Below, in pieces: positions 24,231 to 33,458 of a stretch of DNA of 42,168 bases (within the stretch, counting starts at the first letter, position 1; every line of letters starts with the position of its first letter). The stretch lies in NCBI RefSeq assembly GCF_018424695.1, contig NZ_QTNQ01000031.1, forward strand, positions 1 to 42,168, in the 5' to 3' direction. The position numbers were made by a program, and so were the translations under genes. The notes below the pieces were generated by a model. The model made no database searches, was not told the origin of the DNA, and saw only the letters and a list, made by a program, of their open reading frames with translations. The stretch comes from Vannielia litorea. Lineage in GTDB: Bacteria > Pseudomonadota > Alphaproteobacteria > Rhodobacterales > Rhodobacteraceae.

Positions 24231-25694
24231 GTGACCAAATACGCAGGCGGAGCGCTGATTCCGGGCCTTTCGGTGGATCGGTCAGATGCCGCGAGCCTGT
24301 CGATGCAGCTCACCACCCGCCTGCGTGACCTGATCCTGTCGGGCGCGTTGCCGCCCGGCACACGCTTGCCCGCAACCCGCGTGCTGGCGCGGGATCACGG
24401 CGTCAGCCGCACCACCGCCGTGACCGTCTATGAGCAGCTTGCCTCCGAGGGAATGGTATCGAGCCATGTCGGAGCAGGCACCTATGTGTCGGAGGAGGTG
24501 CGCCCGCATGCGCCCGCTGCTCCCGCGCCCGAGGGGGTATCACACGTCACCAAAGACCTGACGGAGCGCTACTTTCCCCGGCTTGATCACCCGCGCACCC
24601 CGCGCCCTTTCGTCACCGGGATGCCCGCGTTCGATGCCTTCCCGATGGCGCAATGGGCGCGGATGCAGGCGAAATACTGGCGCGGCTCTCGTGCCGGGCT
24701 GATGAGTTATCCCGAGGCTGCCGGGCTGCCGGCCCTACGAGAGGCCATTTGCCAGCACTTGCGCGCCAACCGGGGCCTCAGTTGCGCACCGGGGGAGGTT
24801 TTCGTCTTTGCCGGGGCGCAGGATGCCTTTGTGCAGATCGCCCAGATCCTGCTGGAGCCGGGCGATGCCGTCTGGATCGAGAACCCCGGTGCCATCGGCG
24901 CGCGCAACGCCTTCTTGTCACGCGGGGCACGGCTGGTGCCCGTGCCGGTGGACGGGCAGGGGATCGACATTGCCGCCGGGCGCGCCGCCGAGCCGAAGTT
25001 TCGCGCCGCCTTTACCACCCCGGCCCATCAGCATCCGCTGGGCGTGCCGATGTCACGCGACCGGCGCTTCGAGCTGCTGGAAGAGGCCGAAATGGCGGGG
25101 GCCTGGGTGATCGAGGATGACTACGTGGGCGAGTTTCACTATGGCCGCGCCCCGCTGCCTCCGTTGAAGGCGCTGGATGCCGGGGGGCGGGTGATTTACG
25201 TCGGCACCTTCTCCAAGGCGCTGTTTCCGGCGATCCGGTTGGGCTATGCGGTGGTGCCGCCGGGGCTGTCAGAGGTGTTCACTCGCACGCTTGAAGCGGC
25301 GGCGCATGGGGTGTCGCATTCGGTGCAGGCGGTGGCGGCGGCCTTCATCGAGGAGGGGCGGTTTTCGGCCCATATCCGCCGGATGAGAGACCTCTACCGG
25401 GACCGGCGCGATGCCCTGCTGGAGGCAGCGCAGAGCCACCTCGGTGGGCTTCTCAACGTGCAGCCGACGGAGACCGGCTTTCATACGGTTGGATACTTCC
25501 CGCAGCCGCGCGACGAGGTGGCGGTGGCAGAGGCGGCGCGTGCCGAGGGGCTGGCCACCGCCCCTTTGTCCCGCTTTGCGCTGGCGCCGATTGCGCAGCA
25601 GGGGCTGACGCTGGGCTTTTCGGCGGTGCCCCGGATCGAGCTGCAACGCGGGGTGGAGCGGCTGGCAAACGCGCTCAGAGCCGCGCCGCGATGA
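24231..25694 (+). CDS. MocR-type regulator (GntR winged helix fused to aminotransferase domain)
   Basis: A 487-aa regulator. The GntR-type winged helix-turn-helix is at about 20-88 (LSMQLTTRLRDLILSGALPPGTRLPATRVLARDHGVSRTT... in part). A linker follows, then an aspartate-aminotransferase-fold domain (about 125-485) with D296/D297 in IEDDYVGEF and PLP lysine K329 in GTFSKALFP. MocR proteins (GabR, TauR, PdxR, EnuR) sense PLP adducts with amino compounds. The start is GTG 24231 with GGAGG 5 bases upstream; an earlier ATG at 24123 overlaps the divergent gene and adds non-family residues. Its location among amine transport and oxidation genes suggests that an amino compound is the inducer. It overlaps the convergent GMC gene by 20 bases. 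Confidence 0.88.
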   Translation: MTKYAGGALIPGLSVDRSDAASLSMQLTTRLRDLILSGALPPGTRLPATRVLARDHGVSRTTAVTVYEQLASEGMVSSHVGAGTYVSEEVRPHAPAAPAPEGVSHVTKDLTERYFPRLDHPRTPRPFVTGMPAFDAFPMAQWARMQAKYWRGSRAGLMSYPEAAGLPALREAICQHLRANRGLSCAPGEVFVFAGAQDAFVQIAQILLEPGDAVWIENPGAIGARNAFLSRGARLVPVPVDGQGIDIAAGRAAEPKFRAAFTTPAHQHPLGVPMSRDRRFELLEEAEMAGAWVIEDDYVGEFHYGRAPLPPLKALDAGGRVIYVGTFSKALFPAIRLGYAVVPPGLSEVFTRTLEAAAHGVSHSVQAVAAAFIEEGRFSAHIRRMRDLYRDRRDALLEAAQSHLGGLLNVQPTETGFHTVGYFPQPRDEVAVAEAARAEGLATAPLSRFALAPIAQQGLTLGFSAVPRIELQRGVERLANALRAAPR

Positions 25695-27288
25695 GATCTG
25701 CCGCCTTTTCGCCGATCATCAGTGCCGGGGCGTTTAGGTTACCCGAGGTGATGGAGGGGATCACCGAGGCATCGGCGACCGTCAGGCCTTCGATCCCGCG
25801 CAGGCGCAGGTCGGGGGTGACAACGGCGCTGTCGTCGACCCCCATCGCGCAGGTGCCACATGGGTGGAAGACCGAGCCTGTCGTGGCCCGGATGTAATCT
25901 TCCAACGCTTCGCGCTCAGCCGCCGCCGGGCCGGGCTTCAACTCCGCCCGAGTCACGCTGGCCAGCGGCGATTGCCCCGCGATGGCGCGCATGATCGGCA
26001 CCGAGGCCAGCAGTTCCTCCATGTCTTCGGGCGCGCTCAGGTAGTTGGGGCGGATGGCTGGCGGTTCTTCGGGGTTGCGCGAGCGAATGCAGAGCTCACC
26101 CCGGCTCTTGGGGTGGCAGTTGGAAACGCCAATCATGAACCCGGCAAAGGCATCGGGCTTCATCAGCCGCCGCTTGCCCGGCACAGCCTTGGTGTAGCTG
26201 AGCGGCGAGAAGTAAAGCTGGAGGTTGGGCCTGCTGCGGCCCGCGTCGCTGCGCACGAATCCGCCCGCCTGGTTGACCGAGAGCGAGAGCGGCCCACCGC
26301 GTGTGATCACATAACGCATCCCGGCCCCCACGCGTCCGGCCCAGCGCCCGAGAATGGCGTTCAACGTCGGCACAGTGGCCTCGTAGACCAGATCAAAACC
26401 GATATGATCCTGAAGGTTGCGCCCCACCTCGGGCGCGGCGTGAACTGTCTCTATTCCATGCGATTCCAGCATATCCGGATTGCCCACGCCGGACAGTTGC
26501 AGAATTTGGGGCGAGCCTATGGCCCCGGCTGAAAGCACCACCTGGCGGGCCGTCACCTGATGAAGGGAATCGCCCCGGCGAAACTCGACGCCAACGCAGC
26601 GCCGCCCCTCGAAGAGCAGCCGTGTCACGTGAGCACCCGTCTCAAGCCGGAGCGAGCGCCGACGCAGAGCGGGCCGCAGGTAGGCCGCCGCGGCTGAACT
26701 GCGAAACCCGCCGCGTGTGGTGATCTGGTAGAAGCCCACACCTTCCTGCGTTGCGCCATTGAAATCAGGGTTTACCGCGTGGCCGGCGGCCTTGCTCGCG
26801 GCGATGAAGGCATGCGCCAAGGGATGCGCCTCGGCGGCAATTGAGGTCACGCCCACGGGCCCCCCGGTTGCCCTCCAAGCGTTCGCCCCGGTGAGGTTGT
26901 CTTCCAGCCGCTTGAAGTAGGGCAGCACGTCGGCATAGCCCCAACCGGTGCAACCCGCTTCGGCCCATCGGTTGTAGTCTTCCGCCTGACCCCGGATGAA
27001 GACCATCGCGTTGATCGAGCTGGACCCGCCGATCACCTTCCCGCGCGGCCAATAGGCACTGCGCCCGCCCAATCCGGCTTCCGGTTCGGTATAATACCGC
27101 CAGTTCAGGCGCGGGTGGTAGAAGGCCCCGCCATAGCCGATGGGCATGCGCACCCATGGGCTAAGGTCACGCCCACCTGCTTCAAGCACGCAGACGTGCA
27201 GGCCCGGGCGCTCGGCGAGGCGGCTGGCCACGACACAGCCAGACGAGCCCGCGCCCACCACCACCACGTCGCATTCAATCGTGTCCAC
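25675..27288 (-). CDS. GMC family FAD oxidoreductase (choline dehydrogenase-like)
   Basis: A 537-aa flavoenzyme of the glucose-methanol-choline family. The FAD motif GAGSSG is at 12-17, followed by VIGGSSSINAMVFIRG, the GMC signature 1 region. The C-terminal part has HPCGTCAMG, with the conserved catalytic His, and GNLNAPALMIGEKAADLI with the second active-site position as Asn. The start is GTG 27288, with GGGAG 6 bases upstream. Family members oxidise alcohols such as choline or polyethylene glycol; the substrate here is not evident. Together with the class III aminotransferase gene upstream on the same strand (133-base gap, nothing notable in it) it could oxidise an amino alcohol or a deaminated product. 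Confidence 0.88.
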   Translation of the reverse strand: MDTIECDVVVVGAGSSGCVVASRLAERPGLHVCVLEAGGRDLSPWVRMPIGYGGAFYHPRLNWRYYTEPEAGLGGRSAYWPRGKVIGGSSSINAMVFIRGQAEDYNRWAEAGCTGWGYADVLPYFKRLEDNLTGANAWRATGGPVGVTSIAAEAHPLAHAFIAASKAAGHAVNPDFNGATQEGVGFYQITTRGGFRSSAAAAYLRPALRRRSLRLETGAHVTRLLFEGRRCVGVEFRRGDSLHQVTARQVVLSAGAIGSPQILQLSGVGNPDMLESHGIETVHAAPEVGRNLQDHIGFDLVYEATVPTLNAILGRWAGRVGAGMRYVITRGGPLSLSVNQAGGFVRSDAGRSRPNLQLYFSPLSYTKAVPGKRRLMKPDAFAGFMIGVSNCHPKSRGELCIRSRNPEEPPAIRPNYLSAPEDMEELLASVPIMRAIAGQSPLASVTRAELKPGPAAAEREALEDYIRATTGSVFHPCGTCAMGVDDSAVVTPDLRLRGIEGLTVADASVIPSITSGNLNAPALMIGEKAADLIAARL

Positions 27289-27421
27289 ACGCCGCTCCCT
27301 GCACTTGCAGCCTCACAGCCTAGAGCGCGATCGGTCTGGCGTCACGGGGCCATTCCGCACTGTCGAGAAGTCCATTCTGGCACGAAGGCACCGATTTGTG
27401 TGCATCGCCCCCACATGGCGC

Positions 27422-28741
27422 TCAAAGCGCCGCGGTCACTGCCTCCGAGAGTTTTTCGACCAACTCGCCGATCTGCTCTTCTGTGAGGATGAAGGGCGGA
27501 GCGAGCAGCACGTGGTCGCCGCGCTGGCCGTCGATGGTGGCGCCCATCGGGTAACACATCAGCCCGGCCTCGAAGGCCGCAGCCTTGATCTTCTTGTGCA
27601 CCGCGCGGGCGGGGTCGAATGGGGCTTTTGTCTCGCGGTCCGCCACCAGTTCCATCCCGATAAAGAGGCCCCGGCCCCGGATGTCGCCCACATGCGGATG
27701 CTGGCCGAACTCTGCGTTCAGCGCGGCCATCAATTGCGCGCCCAAGTCGCCCACGCGGGCCAACATGCCACCTTCGGTCAACCGGGTCAGCACCGCATCG
27801 GCAGCGGCGCAGGCCGTGGGGTGCGCCATGTAGGTGTGCCCGTGCTGGAAGAAGCCCGAGCCGCCCGCAATGGCATCGTAGATCGTTCCCGAGCAGAGCG
27901 TGGCCCCGATTGGCTGGTAGCCCGCCCCAAGGCCCTTGGCGATGGTCACGATATCAGGCGCAATTCCGTCCTGCTCGCAGGCAAAGAGCGTGCCCGTCCG
28001 GCCCATGCCACACATCACCTCGTCAAGGATCAAGAGCACGCCGTGGCGGTCACAAATCTCTCTGATCCGGCGAAAGTAGCCCTCAACAGCAGGCACAGCC
28101 CCCATCGTCGCCCCCACCACGGGTTCGGCGATGAAGGCAATCACGGTCTCAGGCCCGGCCGCCAGCAGCGCGGCCTCCAGTTCGTCGGCCACGCGCAGCC
28201 CGTAGGCCTCCACGCTCTCGCCCGCCTCGCGGCCCCGGTACTCGTAGCAGGGCGCGATATGGGTGCCCTCCACCATGATTGGCGCGAAAGGCGCGCGCCG
28301 CCAGGCATTGCCGCCGGTGGCCAGCGCCCCCAACGTGTTGCCATGGTAGCTCTGACGCCTCGCAATGAACTTCGTCCGTCCCGTCTCCCCCTTTTCCACG
28401 AAGAACTGCCGCGCCATCTTCAGCGCGGCTTCCACGGCCTCCGAGCCGCCCGAAGTGAAGTAGACATACTCGATGCCCTCGGGGGCATGGGTCACCAACC
28501 TGTCGGCCAACCGCTCGGCTGCCGCCGAAGAGAAGAACCCCGAATGCGCATAGGCCAGCGCGTCCACCTGTTCGTGGATCGCGGCCTTCACCGCGCTGTC
28601 AGAATGCCCGAGGCAAGATACCGCCGCACCCCCGCAGGCATCAAGAAAGCGGCGCCCATCTGCCGCGTAGATGTAAGCCCCATCCCCCGACGCAGCGACG
28701 GGCGGAACATATGCAGTGTGGCGGTGAAAAACGTGGGTCAT
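27422..28741 (-). CDS. Class III aminotransferase (YodT/DoeD-like group, substrate unknown)
   Basis: A 439-aa PLP enzyme of class III (omega-aminotransferases). TSGGSEAVEAALKMAR (96-111) binds the cofactor phosphate, D240 in LILDEVMCG contacts the pyridine ring, and K269 in TIAKGLGAGY is the Schiff-base lysine. GHTYMAHP and RGRGLFIGMEL are standard for the class. The start at 28741 gives a family-like N-terminus (MTHVFHRHTAYVPPVA...); the ribosome binding site is weak. The sequence is closer in style to YodT/DoeD-type proteins than to GabT or ArgD, but this is an impression. It lies divergent from an RpiR regulator, with an inverted repeat between them. Confidence 0.85.
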   Translation of the reverse strand: MTHVFHRHTAYVPPVAASGDGAYIYAADGRRFLDACGGAAVSCLGHSDSAVKAAIHEQVDALAYAHSGFFSSAAAERLADRLVTHAPEGIEYVYFTSGGSEAVEAALKMARQFFVEKGETGRTKFIARRQSYHGNTLGALATGGNAWRRAPFAPIMVEGTHIAPCYEYRGREAGESVEAYGLRVADELEAALLAAGPETVIAFIAEPVVGATMGAVPAVEGYFRRIREICDRHGVLLILDEVMCGMGRTGTLFACEQDGIAPDIVTIAKGLGAGYQPIGATLCSGTIYDAIAGGSGFFQHGHTYMAHPTACAAADAVLTRLTEGGMLARVGDLGAQLMAALNAEFGQHPHVGDIRGRGLFIGMELVADRETKAPFDPARAVHKKIKAAAFEAGLMCYPMGATIDGQRGDHVLLAPPFILTEEQIGELVEKLSEAVTAAL

Positions 28742-28789
28742 CTCGGGGATTCCGTGGTGGAGTGGTGCATCTTGCGATGAGTGATACGC

Positions 28790-28820
28790 TTGTTTCAGTA
28801 TTTGACAAAGCATGAAACAA
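28790..28820. promoter_or_regulatory. Inverted repeat between aminotransferase and RpiR genes
   Basis: A perfect 8-bp inverted repeat, TTGTTTCA (28790-28797) and TGAAACAA (28813-28820), with a third related half-site TTGAAAC at 28821-28827. It lies in the 122-base divergent intergenic region. A consensus -35 TTGACA (28802-28807) sits inside the repeat on the plus strand, but no good -10 follows at 16-18 bases. RpiR-family operators are typically such spaced inverted repeats, so this is the likely RpiR binding site. Confidence 0.5.
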
Positions 28821-28863
28821 TTGAAACGGTAGCAGGGCCCAAAGAAAATTCCGGAGCCTGCCG

Positions 28864-29727
28864 ATGAGCACCCCCTTCGACACACGTCTCGCGGCCAAAT
28901 ACGCCACCCTCAGCCCGCGCCTGCGCCAGGCGGGTGACTACGTTGCGGCCAATCCCGTCGATACAGCCACGCGCGGTCTGCGCGCTATTGCCGCCGAGGC
29001 GCGGCTGGCCCCGGCCACCTTCACCCGCATGGCGCACGCGCTTGACTACGCCAGTTTCGAGGAGTTGCGCGAGGCGATGCGCGGGCAGATCGCAAGCAAG
29101 GTGCGCCGCTTCGCCGTCCGGGCCGACGACATCCAGCACGAAACGCCCGAGGCTGCGCCTGGCCTGCTGGCGCGGTATCGCAATGCCTGTGTCGGCAATA
29201 TCGACAGCCTCTGCACCGGGCTGGACCCTGATTTGCTTGAGAAAACCGCCGCCCGCCTCGCCTCTGCCCGGCGGGTCGTTCTGATCGGGGCACTCGGCTC
29301 GCTCGGCCCGGCGACCTACGGTGCCTACATGGGCCGATTTCTCGGGCCGGGCTGGGAGCTGGCCGGGCAGGGTGGCGCCTCTCTCGGGGCCACGCTCACC
29401 GGGCTCGGGCCGCAGGATGCAATGCTTGCCATCACCAAGCCGCCCTCGGCCCGCACCACGATTCGGGCCATGGAGGCGGCCCGCCACGCCGGGGCCTTCA
29501 CCGTGCTGCTCACAGACAGCCACATCTGCCCTGCCCTCGCCCATGCCGAAAGCCACTTCATCACACCCGACGAAACGCCAAATTTCTTTTCTTCCTACGT
29601 CGCCACCCTGTTTCTGCTTGAAACACTCATCGCCATGGTCGCGCGCCGCAGCGGACCTGACGTTACGGAAAGGATTTCACGGATCGAAGCGCAGAACCGG
29701 CTGCTCGAAGAGGTGGTGGACTCGTAG
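28864..29727 (+). CDS. RpiR family transcriptional regulator (HTH-SIS)
   Basis: A 287-aa regulator with an N-terminal RpiR-type helix-turn-helix (about 1-77; TRGLRAIAAEARLAPATFTRMAHALDYASFEELREAM) and a C-terminal SIS domain (about 115-245; ARRVVLIGALGSLGPATYGAYMGRF, later ITKPPSARTTIRAMEAARHAGAFTVLLTDS). SIS domains usually bind phosphosugars, but in many alphaproteobacterial RpiR proteins the effector is not a sugar. GGAG lies about 7 bases before the ATG. The TRAP receptor gene follows on the same strand after 52 bases, so this regulator may control either the TRAP system or the divergent aminotransferase, or both. Confidence 0.87.
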   Translation: MSTPFDTRLAAKYATLSPRLRQAGDYVAANPVDTATRGLRAIAAEARLAPATFTRMAHALDYASFEELREAMRGQIASKVRRFAVRADDIQHETPEAAPGLLARYRNACVGNIDSLCTGLDPDLLEKTAARLASARRVVLIGALGSLGPATYGAYMGRFLGPGWELAGQGGASLGATLTGLGPQDAMLAITKPPSARTTIRAMEAARHAGAFTVLLTDSHICPALAHAESHFITPDETPNFFSSYVATLFLLETLIAMVARRSGPDVTERISRIEAQNRLLEEVVDS

Positions 29728-29779
29728 CCAATCACGGTCCAACTTATGGATATAAAAATTGTCAAACAGGGAGAATGAC

Positions 29780-30745
29780 ATGACCAAGAGCCTCAAGCTC
29801 GGTTTCGCCGGTCTCGCAGCCGCCGCCCTCATGGCGCCCGCCGCGATGGCCGAAGAGTTCATCACCATCGGCACCGGCGGTGTCACCGGCGTCTATTACC
29901 CCACCGGGGGCGCCATCTGCCGCCTCGTGAACAAGGGTCGTCGCGATCACGGCATCCGGTGCTCGGTCGAGTCCACTGGCGGCTCGGTGTATAACGTCGA
30001 AACCATCAAGGCCGGCGAGCTCGAATTCGGCGTGGCCCAGTCCGACATCCAGTACAACGCCTCCAATGGCGTGGTGCAGTTTGACGGCGAGCCCTTCGAG
30101 GGCCTCCGCGCCGTCTTCTCGGTGCACCCTGAGCCCTTCACCGTGGTGGCCCGCGCCGATGCCGGCATCTCCACCTTCGAAGATCTCAAGGGCAAGCGCG
30201 TGAACATCGGCAACCCCGGCTCCGGCCAGCGGGCGACGATGGAAGTGCTCATGGAGAAGATGGGCTGGACCTCGGATGATTTCGCGCTCGCCTCCGAGCT
30301 GAAAGCCGCCGAACAGTCCGCCGCGCTCTGCGACAACCAGATCGACGCGATGGTCTACACCGTCGGCCACCCCTCCGGCTCGATCCAGGAGGCCACCACG
30401 GCCTGCGACTCGGTGCTGGTGGAAGTTTCGGGCGATGCGGTGAACGCGCTGGTCGAAGAGTTCCCCTTCTACTCGGTCGCCACCATCCCCGGCGGCATGT
30501 ATCGCGGCAATGACGAGGACACCACGACCTTCGGCGTCCGCGCCACGCTGGTGACCTCCGACGCGGTGTCTGACGAGGCCGTCATGGCGCTGACTGCTGC
30601 CGTCTTCGACAACTTCGAAGACTTCAAAGGTCTGCATCCGGCTTTCGCCAACCTGACCCCTGAAGAGATGGCAACCCAGTCGCTCTCCGCGCCGCTGCAT
30701 CCGGGCGCCGAGGCCTACTACAAAGAAAAAGGCATGATGGAGTAA
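29780..30745 (+). CDS. TAXI family TRAP transporter solute-binding protein
   Basis: A 321-aa periplasmic receptor. The signal peptide ends at AMA (cleavage after A24). The mature start [27 protein letters not shown] is the hallmark of TAXI receptors (TRAP-associated extracytoplasmic immunogenic protein), and [25 protein letters not shown] follows the family pattern. GGGAG is 6 bases before the chosen ATG 29780; an in-frame ATG or alternative at 29759 would add 7 residues without a better site. It delivers the ligand to the fused permease encoded next. Ligands known for TAXI systems are few (mostly amino-acid-like or dicarboxylate compounds), so the substrate is open. Confidence 0.92.
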   Translation: MTKSLKLGFAGLAAAALMAPAAMAEEFITIGTGGVTGVYYPTGGAICRLVNKGRRDHGIRCSVESTGGSVYNVETIKAGELEFGVAQSDIQYNASNGVVQFDGEPFEGLRAVFSVHPEPFTVVARADAGISTFEDLKGKRVNIGNPGSGQRATMEVLMEKMGWTSDDFALASELKAAEQSAALCDNQIDAMVYTVGHPSGSIQEATTACDSVLVEVSGDAVNALVEEFPFYSVATIPGGMYRGNDEDTTTFGVRATLVTSDAVSDEAVMALTAAVFDNFEDFKGLHPAFANLTPEEMATQSLSAPLHPGAEAYYKEKGMME

Positions 30746-30770
30746 CACTCCACGCCTGACACAAAGACCC

Positions 30771-30793
30771 GGGGGGCGGTGCGCCCGCCCTCC
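30771..30793. promoter_or_regulatory. GC-rich hairpin between TRAP receptor and permease genes
   Basis: Within the 100-base gap after the TAXI receptor gene, GGGGGGCGG (30771-30779) pairs with CCGCCCTCC (30785-30793), 9 pairs including one G-T, around a 5-base loop. No T-run follows. It probably protects or attenuates the transcript so that the receptor is made in excess over the permease. Confidence 0.5.
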
Positions 30794-30845
30794 GGACCCT
30801 AGAAGATAAAGCGAACAAGGCCGACAAGGCCGCACGGGGGTGGAC

Positions 30846-33458
30846 ATGGCCGACAAGGAAAAACGCGCGCTCAGCGAAGAAGAGCTTCAGGAACTGGTTG
30901 CTGCCTCCGACAGCGGGGCACGGGTCGTTCCCGGCACGCTCGGAATGCTCATCGCCGGGGTGGCGCTTGTCTGGTCGATCTTCCAGGTGCTGCTCGCCTC
31001 GCCCGTCGGCCTCACGCTGCTGCCGGGTGATCTTATCAACAATGCCCGCCAGATCCACCTCGCCTTTGCAATCTTCCTCTCCGCCATGGCCTATCCGCTC
31101 TGGAAGTCAGCCCCGAAGAATGCGGTGCCCTGGTATGACTGGATATTGGGCGTCGGGGGGGCGGCACTCGCGCTCTATGGCTACTTCTTCTACGAAAAGA
31201 TCGTCGGCAACGGCGGGCTCGCGGATGATACCGACTCCTATTTCGCCCTCGCCGGCCTGATCTTCCTCTTCATCGCCGCCTACCGCACCCTCGGCCCGGT
31301 GATGGTGGTGCTCGCAATCGTCTTCCTCGCCTATGTCTTCTTCGGCTCCTCCGAGGTTGTGCCTGACCAGATCCGCTGGGCCGGCGCCTCGCTGCGCAAG
31401 GCCATGTCGCACATGTGGATCACGACCGAGGGCGTCTTCGGCATCGCGCTCAACGTCTCCACCCAGTTCGTCTTCCTCTTCGTGCTCTTCGGCGCGCTGC
31501 TGGATAAGGCGGGCGCGGGCAACTACTTCATCAAGATGGCCTTTGGTGCCCTCGGCCACCTGCGCGGCGGGCCTGCCAAGGCCGCCGTGGTGGGCTCCGC
31601 CGCCACCGGCCTCATCTCGGGCTCCTCCATCGCCAACGTGGTCACCACCGGCACCTTCACCATCCCGCTGATGAAGCGAGTAGGTTTCTCTTCGGAGAAA
31701 GCCGGATCGGTCGAAGTGGCCAGCTCGGTCAACGGCCAGATCATGCCGCCGGTGATGGGCGCCGCGGCCTTCCTTATGGTCGAATACGTGGGCATCTCCT
31801 ACGTCGAGGTTATCACCCACGCCTTCCTGCCCGCGATCATCAGCTACATCGCGCTGGTCTATATCGTTCACCTCGAAGCGGTGAAGAACAAGATGCCCAC
31901 CATCGGCAACAAGGTGGTGAACCTCTTCAACACGATCCTGGGCATGTTCGGCTTCTTTGCCGGCTTCGCGCTGCTCTGCTACGCCACGCAATACCCGGTC
32001 GCGCTGATCACCTCGATGTTCCCCTCCGGCACCTCCGGCTGGGTGCTGGCCGCCCTGCTCGGCCTTGTCTACATCGGGCTGATCTACCTTGCCGCCCAGG
32101 TGCCCGACCTTGAGGCCGACGACCCCAATGCCGAGGTCGTTGAGCTGCCCGAGATCCCCAAGATCTACAAGGCGGGCCTTTATTACCTGCTGCCCATCAT
32201 CGTGCTCGTCTACTTCCTGATGATCCAACGCAGCTCACCCGGCCTTTCGGCCTTCTGGGCAACTTTCCTGCTCTTCTTCATCCTGCTCACGCAGAGGCCG
32301 CTCAAGGCGCTGTTCCGCGGCGAGAGCAACCTGGGCCCGCAGTTCAAAGCCGGTGTCTCCGACTGGACATGGGGCATGATCGACGGCGCCCGAAACATGA
32401 TCGGCATCGGCCTTGCCACGGCGACGGCGGGCATCATCGTCGGCACGGTCTCACTCACCGGCATCGGTCAGGTGATGGCTGACTTCGTGGAGTTCCTCTC
32501 CGGCGGCAACCTGATCCTGATGCTGATCTTCGTGGCGATCCTGTCGCTGATTCTCGGCATGGGCCTGCCGACCACAGCCAACTACATCGTCGTCAGCTCC
32601 CTGATGGTCGCCGTCGTGGTGGAACTGGGCGCGCAGTCCGGCCTCGTGGTGCCGCTGATCGCGGTACACCTCTTCGTCTTCTACTTCGGGATCATGGCGG
32701 ATGTGACACCCCCTGTGGGCCTCGCCAGCTTTGCAGCGGCGGCGGTTTCGGGCGGAGATGCAATCAAAACCGGCTTCACCGCCTTTTTCTACAGCCTGCG
32801 CACCGTGGCGCTGCCCTTCGTCTTCATCTTCAACACCGATCTGCTGCTGATCGATGTGACATGGGTGCAGGGCATCATCGTCTTCATTGTCGCCACCATC
32901 GGGATATTGGTGTTCACCGCCGCCACGATGGGCTTCTTCCTGACAAAGTCGCGGATCTACGAGACTGTCGCACTGCTGGTGGTGGCCTTCGCGCTCTTCC
33001 GCCCCGGCTTCTTCATGGACTACATCCAGCCACCATTCGAGGATATCGAGCCGGCTGCCTTCGAGCAGGCCGTGGGCAATGCCACGCCGGGTGACACACT
33101 CCGCGTGGTCGTCTCCGGCCCCGATTTCGACACCTTCGAGATGAAGGACGTCACGCTCGTGGTCGAAGTCCCAGAAGGCGAAGATGCCGCCAGCCGGATC
33201 GAGGCCATGGGCTTCATGGTCCTGCCCGAAGAGGGCCGGGTGTATCTTGATGAGCCGGCCTTCGGCGCACCGATTGCCGATGATCTTTCAAGCTTCGATT
33301 TCTACGGCGACGACCGGGTCGAAATCACCGCGGTCCGCGCCCCGGTGCACGGGCTGCCGAAAGAGCTGATCTTCATCCCCGCGCTGCTGCTTCTGGCGCT
33401 GGTCGCCTTCCTGCAACATCGCCGCAAAGAGCCCGAACTCGAAGGAGCACCGGCATGA
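30846..33458 (+). CDS. TAXI-type TRAP transporter fused permease with C-terminal DUF3394 domain
   Basis: An 870-aa polytopic membrane protein that fuses the small (DctQ-like) and large (DctM-like) TRAP subunits, as is usual for TAXI systems. The N-terminal cytoplasmic stretch (1-30) is followed by about four membrane segments, then the DctM part with GLISGSSIANVVTTGTFTIP and GLPTTANYIVVSSL, two signatures of the transport core. After the last core helices, a soluble region (about 715-835) and a final membrane helix (about 842-860) form a DUF3394 tail. ATG 30846 is preferred over GTG 30840 two codons earlier; the purine-rich GGGGG stretch before them serves both. Sodium-driven uptake is expected from the family. 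Confidence 0.9.
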   Translation: MADKEKRALSEEELQELVAASDSGARVVPGTLGMLIAGVALVWSIFQVLLASPVGLTLLPGDLINNARQIHLAFAIFLSAMAYPLWKSAPKNAVPWYDWILGVGGAALALYGYFFYEKIVGNGGLADDTDSYFALAGLIFLFIAAYRTLGPVMVVLAIVFLAYVFFGSSEVVPDQIRWAGASLRKAMSHMWITTEGVFGIALNVSTQFVFLFVLFGALLDKAGAGNYFIKMAFGALGHLRGGPAKAAVVGSAATGLISGSSIANVVTTGTFTIPLMKRVGFSSEKAGSVEVASSVNGQIMPPVMGAAAFLMVEYVGISYVEVITHAFLPAIISYIALVYIVHLEAVKNKMPTIGNKVVNLFNTILGMFGFFAGFALLCYATQYPVALITSMFPSGTSGWVLAALLGLVYIGLIYLAAQVPDLEADDPNAEVVELPEIPKIYKAGLYYLLPIIVLVYFLMIQRSSPGLSAFWATFLLFFILLTQRPLKALFRGESNLGPQFKAGVSDWTWGMIDGARNMIGIGLATATAGIIVGTVSLTGIGQVMADFVEFLSGGNLILMLIFVAILSLILGMGLPTTANYIVVSSLMVAVVVELGAQSGLVVPLIAVHLFVFYFGIMADVTPPVGLASFAAAAVSGGDAIKTGFTAFFYSLRTVALPFVFIFNTDLLLIDVTWVQGIIVFIVATIGILVFTAATMGFFLTKSRIYETVALLVVAFALFRPGFFMDYIQPPFEDIEPAAFEQAVGNATPGDTLRVVVSGPDFDTFEMKDVTLVVEVPEGEDAASRIEAMGFMVLPEEGRVYLDEPAFGAPIADDLSSFDFYGDDRVEITAVRAPVHGLPKELIFIPALLLLALVAFLQHRRKEPELEGAPA

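Noticed and set aside
27289..27421. Promoter or operator between the GMC and aminotransferase genes
   Set aside because: I found no inverted repeat or -35/-10 pair beyond the GMC ribosome binding site.
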